The notes beneath the pieces were generated by a model. The model made no database searches. It was not told the origin of the DNA and was given only the letters and a program-made list of their open reading frames with translations. Below are positions 15,409-19,514 of a DNA stretch of 19,514 nucleotides, one piece after another. Source of the stretch: CALJIC01 sp039805565 (GTDB lineage Bacteria > Chloroflexota > Chloroflexia > Chloroflexales > Roseiflexaceae); contig JBDLTZ010000185.1 in assembly GCA_039805565.1 (NCBI GenBank), forward strand, positions 1-19,514. The letters are read 5' to 3'. Position numbers and translations under genes: made by a program. Within the stretch, counting starts at the first letter, position 1. Every line of letters starts with the position of its first letter.

Positions 15409-15747
15409 GCGAATCGTCGCGCGACACGCCGTACGTCTATCGGGCTCGGTGATAGGCTCCCGCTGACGGACAACACTCGTGGCAGCGCTGCTACGGGTGT
15501 TGTCCGTTCAGCAATCCGCCAGTCTCATGGCGATGCCCTGCACACACTGCCGCGACCTCGTCTGACCGTCTGCCTCGAAGAACCAGACTGCCCGAGCATC
15601 CGTACACCCTGATACCGTCACCACCGGCGCATCGACGCCTCGCTTCTCGTGCGCTTTGCCCGAGCTTCAGCCGCAGCATAGGTGCGGCGTGTTCACTACC
15701 CAAAGGCACAGCAATGCCTGCCGTGTCCATCACCTGGAACAACACGC
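15409..15747. other. Non-coding gap between iron permease and response regulator
   Basis: It contains the strong hairpin at 15466-15507. The rest, about 240 bases, shows no gene, RNA or promoter that I can defend. An open minus-strand frame overlaps the hairpin and lacks a ribosome site. Confidence 0.5.
15466..15507 (+). terminator. Long hairpin downstream of the iron permease
   Basis: Two 15-base arms, ACGGACAACACTCGT and ACGGGTGTTGTCCGT, pair along their full length with a single G-U/T mismatch, enclosing a 12-base loop that itself contains a GCAGC/GCTGC palindrome. It lies 58 bases after the FTR1 stop. The stem is far stronger than chance. No T-run follows, so it may be a terminator, an mRNA-stabilising hairpin or a structured RNA element. 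Confidence 0.6.
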
Positions 15748-16119
15748 ATGATCCGTGTCCTGATTGTTGACGACCACCCCCTGGCGCGGGCGGGGATTGA
15801 GCAGCTGGTCGAGGCGAACCCGCAGATCACTCTGGTCGGCAGTGTCGAGAGCGGCGAGCGCGCGATCGCGGCGTGCACATCGTTGCGCCCGGACGTGGTC
15901 CTGATGGACTACCAGATGCCCGGGATGGACGGCCTGCGTGCGGCGCGGGAGATCCGCCGGCAGGACCCCGCGGTTGCGGTGGTGCTGTTCACCACCGTCG
16001 TAGACCAGCGGCTCGTGGTCGAGGCGGCGCAGGCTGGTGTGTCCCGGGTGCTGGCCAAGGCGGCCAGAGCGCGGCTCTTGCTCGACGCCATCCAGGCAGC
16101 TACGCAAGACCGGAGCTAG
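15748..16119 (+). CDS. Single-domain response regulator (receiver only)
   Basis: A 123-residue receiver domain of the two-component type. All key residues are present: the acidic pair in LIVDDHP (Asp8, Asp9), the phosphate-accepting Asp54 in VLMDYQMPGMDG, Thr83 in LFTTV, and Lys104 in VLAKAA. It most resembles NarL/LuxR-type receivers (DDHPLARAGIEQLVEANP), but the usual C-terminal DNA-binding helix-turn-helix is absent. The protein stops at TAG right after the receiver's last helix. It may act through protein contact or be a truncated NarL-type regulator. No histidine kinase is visible. I prefer the ATG at 15748 over earlier starts because it begins the domain exactly. Its ribosome site is weak. 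Confidence 0.88.
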   Translation: MIRVLIVDDHPLARAGIEQLVEANPQITLVGSVESGERAIAACTSLRPDVVLMDYQMPGMDGLRAAREIRRQDPAVAVVLFTTVVDQRLVVEAAQAGVSRVLAKAARARLLLDAIQAATQDRS

Positions 16120-16487
16120 CCAGGCCCGCAACGGCTTGCGGGAGGAAGATACCACGGCCGCTCCATGCAGATAGTGGTAGCGCTCGTGCCAGGCGAACCC
16201 CTTCATGGGGTTTCTTCCAGCGCGCTCCGAAAACGTGCTGCGAACGCCTGTACGGCTCTTCTGAGCTCCCGTTCCACGGTTTCTTCGCCTCCCGCAGCCC
16301 AGCGTGGAACGAGTATCGCACCATCGTCTCCATGAAGCGGTATCCTCCGTAGCAGTTGACGTGGGTCAGCCCACAAGGCGGTTCATTGCCAAGTGCCGGA
16401 GAATCACCGATTACCCGACGCCTCGTCTGAGTTTCGCCCTTCCACGTGTCGGATAATCCCTTTCAGAAGGCGGTGTCTCACCGGATC
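16120..16487. other. Gap before the tyrosine recombinase
   Basis: Apart from the hairpin at 16125-16142 and a small one at 16361-16374 (GTGGG/CCCAC), no gene can be supported. On the minus strand a 57-residue frame (TTG at 16376 to TGA at 16203) ends in a helical ETVERELRRAVQAFAARFRS. Its stop overlaps an ATG opening MKGFAWHERYHYLHGAAV. This could be debris of decayed genes. No tRNA or attachment site was recognised. Confidence 0.4.
16125..16142 (+). terminator. Terminator-like hairpin after the response regulator
   Basis: A perfect 7-bp stem (CCCGCAA with TTGCGGG) closed by a 4-base CGGC loop lies 5 bases past the response-regulator TAG. Position and compactness suggest a terminator. No T-run follows. 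Confidence 0.55.
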
Positions 16488-16515
16488 TTGACGTGTCTGA
16501 GAATCCTGCTATACT
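16488..16515 (+). promoter_or_regulatory. Promoter of the tyrosine recombinase gene
   Basis: TTGACG (16488-16493) and TATACT (16510-16515) are 16 bases apart, five of six consensus matches each, and the -10 is preceded by TGC, an extended -10. The -10 lies 38 bases before the ATG at 16554. This is the best-formed promoter in the window and argues against longer starts for the recombinase. Confidence 0.65.
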
Positions 16516-16553
16516 CGCCGCACTTCCCGCACGCCTGTTCTCGCGAGGCTCGC

Positions 16554-17561
16554 ATGGCCCAGCACCCGTCGATCGCCACCTACCTCGACACCTTCGCCAC
16601 CACTCACACGCCGGCCACCGTCCGCGCTGCCCGCCGCGACCTCACCCAGTTCGCCGCGTGGTGGGAGCAGCGGCGCGACCGCGCCTTCGACCCCGCGCTC
16701 CTCCGCGACACCGACCTCGCCGCCTGGCGCATTGCCCGCCAGCGCGACGATGGCGCGGCGCCGGCGACGATCAACCGCGCCATCGCCGCCTTGCGCGCCT
16801 ACGGGGCCTGGCTCGCCGCAACGGACCTCACGACCGAGAACCCGGCCGCGAGCCTCGCCATCCTCCCCCTCCCCCCGGCCGCGCCCAAGGCGCTGCCCGC
16901 TGGAGCGGTGGACGCGCTGCTGCGCGCCGCGCGCGCCGAGAAGGACGAGCGGCTGCGGCTGCGAGACGAGGCGATCCTGGCGCTGCTGGTCTACGCGGGC
17001 CTGCGGGTACAGGAGGTGTGCGACGTGCAGCTGCGCGACCTGGACCTGCGCGCCGCCACCGTCACGGTGCGCTACGGGAAGAAGGCGAACCACCGGCGGC
17101 TCCCGCTGAGCCCTGACGCCCTCACGCTCCTGAAGCGCTACCTTGATGGGGTGCGCTGCTCAGCGGGGACGCCGGCGCTCGGGAGCGACGCCGAGCGCGA
17201 GCCGCTGCTGGTGGGCTTCGACCGAGCCATCAGCGGCGGGGTGCAGCTCGGCGTCAACCAGCGCCTCGTGCAGCGGGTGGTGCGAGCGCGAGCCGTGGAA
17301 GCGGCCGAGCGCCTGGAGCGCGACGCGGTGAAGGAGGCGAACCTGGAGCGCGCGGGGCGGATGCTGGAGTACGCGGCGGCACTGCGGCAGGCCACGCCAC
17401 ACACGCTGCGCCACAGCCTGGCGCGGCGCATGCTCGACACCGGCGCGGACATCGCCGCCGTGCAGCGCGCGCTCGGCCACCGGTCGCTCCGGACGACATC
17501 CATTTATACCGTGCCATCGGACGACGACCTGCGCGAGCAGATGAGGCGCGCGGGGGTGTAG
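16554..17561 (+). CDS. Tyrosine recombinase / integrase (XerC/D-like)
   Basis: A 335-residue site-specific recombinase. The N-terminal core-binding (SAM-like) domain covers residues ~5-105 (YLDTFATTHTPATVRAARRD). The catalytic domain holds the full set: Arg151 in YAGLRVQEVCDVQL, Lys176/177 in YGKKANHRRLPL, H283-x2-R286 in TPHTLRHSLARRML, His309 in LGHRSL, and nucleophile Tyr318 in TTSIYTV. A helical, charged insert of ~60 residues (about 215-280) between the lysine and histidine boxes is longer than in XerC/D. The ATG at 16554 is preceded by GAGG and the strong promoter at 16488-16515. It is probably the integrase of a mobile element, though a resident Xer-type role or a phage origin cannot be excluded. 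Confidence 0.93.
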   Translation: MAQHPSIATYLDTFATTHTPATVRAARRDLTQFAAWWEQRRDRAFDPALLRDTDLAAWRIARQRDDGAAPATINRAIAALRAYGAWLAATDLTTENPAASLAILPLPPAAPKALPAGAVDALLRAARAEKDERLRLRDEAILALLVYAGLRVQEVCDVQLRDLDLRAATVTVRYGKKANHRRLPLSPDALTLLKRYLDGVRCSAGTPALGSDAEREPLLVGFDRAISGGVQLGVNQRLVQRVVRARAVEAAERLERDAVKEANLERAGRMLEYAAALRQATPHTLRHSLARRMLDTGADIAAVQRALGHRSLRTTSIYTVPSDDDLREQMRRAGV

Positions 17562-17817
17562 GGGGTCAGTTGGGGCCGGGGCGTGACTTGTTGAGAGAAG
17601 TCGTGTGATTGACAATGCTATCGATGGAGCAATGCCTGATAAGCGAACTGCGGCCAGTTCGGTGGCTGACTGCAGTTCCGAGTGTGACTGTCGCGGTAGA
17701 CAGGGACAAGCCGCTCGCGTAGGCGTATCGAAGGTGCCTGACAACGAACACAGCATCTTTTCAACCCCCCGTTGGGCGCCAACCTGATCTTCCTTGACCA
17801 CTTGGAGCTGATCTCCC
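17562..17817. other. Gap between recombinase and SRPBCC gene
   Basis: A perfect -35 hexamer TTGACA lies at 17609-17614, but no good -10 sits 16-18 bases away. A small inverted repeat, GTTGG-GCG-CCAAC, lies at 17771-17783, just upstream of the next gene. The composition is less GC-rich than the flanks. No gene or RNA recognised. Confidence 0.4.
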
Positions 17818-18288
17818 ATGACCTTGAGAAGCGATACCGCGTCGCGGCTGATCTTCGCATCACCGGAGACCATCTATCGGGCCTTCGCGGAGCCGGGCGC
17901 AATGGAGCGCTGGCTCCCTCCGAACACCATGAAGGGTACGATGCTGCACTTCGACTTTCGCGAAGGTGGCTCGTACCGCATGTGTCTCACCTACGCCGAA
18001 CCGCCGCAAGGACGAGGAAAGACCTCGGAGGACGCCGACGAGGTCGAAGTGCGCCTGACGAAGCTCGAGGACGGACGAAGGATCGAGCAAGCGATCAGCT
18101 TCGAGACCCAGGACCCGGCGTTCGCTGGTATCATGCGCATGATCTGGACGTTTCAGCCTCAGGACAATGGGACGCTCGTGACGATCCGCGCTGAGAACGT
18201 ACCGCAAGGTATTCGGCCAGAGGACCACGATGCAGGACTGAATGCGTCCCTGAAGAATCTCGCGGGATTTGTGGAAGTGGAAGCGTAG
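17818..18288 (+). CDS. SRPBCC-fold (AHSA1/START-like) protein
   Basis: A 156-residue protein of the SRPBCC superfamily, whose members bind hydrophobic ligands or assist other proteins. The family opening is visible: SPETIYRAFAEPGAMERWLP, then MLHFDFREGGSYRMCLTY. The end, GLNASLKNLAGFVEVEA, is the usual C-terminal helix. In between are β-strand-like alternations (MIWTFQPQDNGTLVTIRAEN). Length is typical. The DNA is less GC-rich than neighbouring genes. GGAG lies about 10 bases before the ATG at 17818. The ligand cannot be predicted. It sits alone between the recombinase and the convergent antirepressor gene, so it may be cargo of the element or chromosomal flank. Confidence 0.88.
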   Translation: MTLRSDTASRLIFASPETIYRAFAEPGAMERWLPPNTMKGTMLHFDFREGGSYRMCLTYAEPPQGRGKTSEDADEVEVRLTKLEDGRRIEQAISFETQDPAFAGIMRMIWTFQPQDNGTLVTIRAENVPQGIRPEDHDAGLNASLKNLAGFVEVEA

Positions 18289-18350
18289 ACGTCGGCACAG
18301 AAGAAACGGCCGCTAAGACACCGGCAAGCACGGGGGGCGTGGAAGAGCCG

Positions 18351-19163
18351 TTAGGGAGCGGAATCGGCACCCCCTGCCATCGCCTGCTCCCACTCCTCGA
18401 GGAATCTCAGCACCGCAGGGTACTGCTCGACGCGGATCAGGTTGTAGCTCTTGGCCCGGAAGCGCCGGTGCAGCTCGCCGTGGATACCCTGGAAGTGGTT
18501 CTTGGAGGGGTCGCGCTGCGTGAGCGCCATCGCGATGGCGGCGACGGCGCTCTGCACCTCGGCGGCCTGCTCGGGCGTGATGAAGCTGGATGGGTGCAGC
18601 CGCTCCTCCAGCACGCCGAGGCGCACCTGTACGTCGGCCACATCCGTCTGGACGGCCTTTATGACCCGGGCGGCGGTGTCCATGCGGCGGATGAGCGCGA
18701 TCTGCTCCTCGGCCATGCGCTGCATCGCCCGCGACTGCTCGATGATCTGCTCCAGATGCCCGATCGCCAGCGCGCTCTCGCGGTCGGCCAGCGGCGCCTC
18801 GGTGAGGATCTGCGGCTTGAACGCCTGCCAGAGGACCACCGCAGCCTCCTTCTGGTAGCGGACGAGCTTCTCGCGCAGGTCGGCGTCCCTCACCCGGCTG
18901 GCCTGGATGCCAGACAGCCACAGCGGCATGACGTCGATACGCAGACACTGCACCGCCTGCGGCCCGCCCGATGTCTCAAGGGTCAGCGTGACCAGCGCAT
19001 CGCGCAGGACCTCGTGCCGCTGGATCCGCTGCACCTGGCCGTACCGGTCGAGCTGGAGGTTCTCGCAGAGGCGGTTAAACGGCGCGTACACGGTGCCGTC
19101 CTCTGTCTGGGCGCCGATCAGCTCGTCGCCGTGGAAAACGACAACTTTTTGCGGAAGGGACAT
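18351..19163 (-). CDS. P22-type phage antirepressor-like protein
   Basis: A 270-residue protein. Residues 1-115 match the P22 antirepressor N-terminal domain: VVVFHGDELIGAQTEDGTVY, APFNRLCENLQLDRYGQVQR, then VMPLWLSGIQASRVRDADLR and LVRYQKEAAVVLWQAF. Residues ~120-200 are a coiled-coil-like helix (IEQSRAMQRMAEEQIALIRR). The C-terminal part (SSFITPEQAAEVQSAVAAIA, FQGIHGELHRRFRAKSYNLI) resembles the ORF6C-type domain of phage antirepressors. Such proteins switch prophage programmes by binding repressors. The ATG at 19163 has GAGGA about 9 bases upstream. The frame stays open further, but that stretch is built from the palindromic sites, so I exclude it. It is convergent with the SRPBCC gene. 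Confidence 0.85.
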   Translation of the reverse strand: MSLPQKVVVFHGDELIGAQTEDGTVYAPFNRLCENLQLDRYGQVQRIQRHEVLRDALVTLTLETSGGPQAVQCLRIDVMPLWLSGIQASRVRDADLREKLVRYQKEAAVVLWQAFKPQILTEAPLADRESALAIGHLEQIIEQSRAMQRMAEEQIALIRRMDTAARVIKAVQTDVADVQVRLGVLEERLHPSSFITPEQAAEVQSAVAAIAMALTQRDPSKNHFQGIHGELHRRFRAKSYNLIRVEQYPAVLRFLEEWEQAMAGGADSAP

Positions 19164-19189
19164 AGACAGTATTCCTCGTTCTGCCGCAT

Positions 19190-19210
19190 GGGGCTGCATG
19201 ATGCAGCCCC
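19190..19210. promoter_or_regulatory. Palindromic operator-like site 1 upstream of the antirepressor
   Basis: A perfect inverted repeat with two 10-bp arms (GGGGCTGCAT and ATGCAGCCCC) around a single G. It ends 27 bases before the ATG at 19163. Together with site 2 it forms a direct repeat that also shares the flanking GCATG and CCCTT. The layout suggests dimer-binding sites for a repressor or for autoregulation. Confidence 0.65.
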
Positions 19211-19241
19211 CTTCAACGTCGGTGACGCGCGGTACGTGCAT

Positions 19242-19264
19242 GGGGGCTGTATCATGCAGCCCCC
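19242..19264. promoter_or_regulatory. Palindromic operator-like site 2 upstream of the antirepressor
   Basis: An inverted repeat with 11-bp arms (GGGGGCTGTAT and ATGCAGCCCCC) around one C, with one mismatched pair (19250/19256). Its centre is 53 bp from that of site 1, about five helical turns, so both sites would face the same side of the DNA. Confidence 0.62.
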
Positions 19265-19279
19265 TTTCAGAGCCACAGC

Positions 19280-19514
19280 TCACACCGCCTCGCGGGCGAG
19301 CGCCGCTCGGATCGTGGAGAGCGCGGCCTCGCAGCGGTCAAGCGCCTGCGTCGTCTGCAGGGTAGGCGGGAGATCGCCGGCCAGCTCCGCGAGCCCCGTG
19401 AGTGACAGGGCGATCTCGCGCAGCAGCTCGTGCGCCTGGGCGCTTCGGCTGCTGCGCTGCGGGTCGCTCGCCCCCCGAGCCGGCGCAAAATCCGCAAATT
19501 GCGGATTTTGCGCC
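19280..19514 (-). CDS. Hypothetical protein, C-terminal part (runs off right edge)
   Basis: The last 77 residues of a minus-strand frame, read from 19513, end at TGA 19280-19282. The sequence SAQAHELLREIALSLTGLAE and LQTTQALDRCEAALSTIRAA is a helical, plausibly real protein end; no family is recognised. There is no ATG, GTG or TTG in frame within the window, so it either continues past the edge or starts from a codon outside. The first residues (AQNPQFADFAPA) are encoded by the 33-bp palindrome, which is odd for coding DNA. It lies 116 bases upstream of the antirepressor and may be in the same transcript. Confidence 0.5.
   Translation of the reverse strand, partial: AQNPQFADFAPARGASDPQRSSRSAQAHELLREIALSLTGLAELAGDLPPTLQTTQALDRCEAALSTIRAALAREAV
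19482..19514. repeat. Perfect 33-bp palindrome at the right edge
   Basis: Two 16-bp arms, GGCGCAAAATCCGCAA and its reverse complement, surround a single A. The core is AT-rich compared with the surroundings. It shares with the two antirepressor sites the odd single-base centre, but not the sequence. It may extend beyond the window. Confidence 0.8.

Noticed and set aside
15491..15745. 84-residue minus-strand frame
   Set aside because: It overlaps the hairpin, has no ribosome site and no recognisable motif.
16446..16553. Longer N-terminus for the tyrosine recombinase
   Set aside because: The stretch contains the promoter at 16488-16515, and the domain begins just after the ATG at 16554.
16120..16553. 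A tRNA or attachment site beside the recombinase
   Set aside because: No T-loop motif or cloverleaf was found, and no repeat pair that could be attL/attR is visible within the window.
19164..19283. Longer N-terminus for the antirepressor
   Set aside because: The added codons are made of the palindromic sites; a ribosome site precedes the ATG at 19163.

Overview
The window is GC-rich bacterial DNA (roughly two thirds G+C) and consists almost entirely of accessory genes. The gene content (a TraG/VirD4-like ATPase beside a replication-relaxation protein, a P22-type antirepressor with palindromic sites, and a DarTG/type I restriction island) would fit a Chloroflexota or actinobacterial genome. 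I favour Chloroflexota, but no housekeeping or rRNA gene is present to settle it.

Positions 1-6144 are one long minus-strand defence island. A type I restriction-modification operon (hsdM, hsdS, hsdR) has other defence genes lodged between hsdS and hsdR. In transcription order it reads hsdM, hsdS, darT, a darG fused to a MntA-like nucleotidyltransferase domain, a hepT remnant, an 85-residue small protein, an HNH nuclease, and hsdR, which runs off the left edge. Most joints are overlaps or gaps of at most 15 bases, so the whole set is probably co-expressed. A perfect TATAAT with an abutting palindrome lies just upstream of hsdM. The MntA-type domain fused to DarG, followed by the broken hepT, is the most unusual feature: it looks like a scar of two toxin-antitoxin modules (DarTG and HepT/MntA) merging.

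Positions 6431-7738 carry two plus-strand genes of unknown function, a six-helix membrane protein and a 120-residue protein. They converge on a hairpin shared with the next minus-strand block. Positions 7777-14363 are a minus-strand mobile-element block. In transcription order it has a membrane-anchored protein with a proline-rich linker and a C-terminal DNA-binding-like domain, a 1167-residue conjugation coupling-type ATPase, a replication-relaxation protein overlapping it by 4 bases, a short tandem repeat, and a zinc-ribbon protein. No relaxase or other type IV secretion parts are visible in the window.

Positions 14557-18288 are plus-strand genes: an FTR1/EfeU-type iron permease with a TTG start, a receiver-only response regulator, a tyrosine recombinase with its own strong promoter, and an SRPBCC-fold protein. 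Several perfect hairpins punctuate the gaps. The recombinase is the likely integrase for a mobile element that includes the ATPase block, but its borders cannot be seen.

Positions 18351-19514 are minus strand: a P22-type antirepressor preceded by two near-identical palindromes 53 bp apart, then the 3' end of another gene. The last 33 bases of the window form a perfect palindrome.
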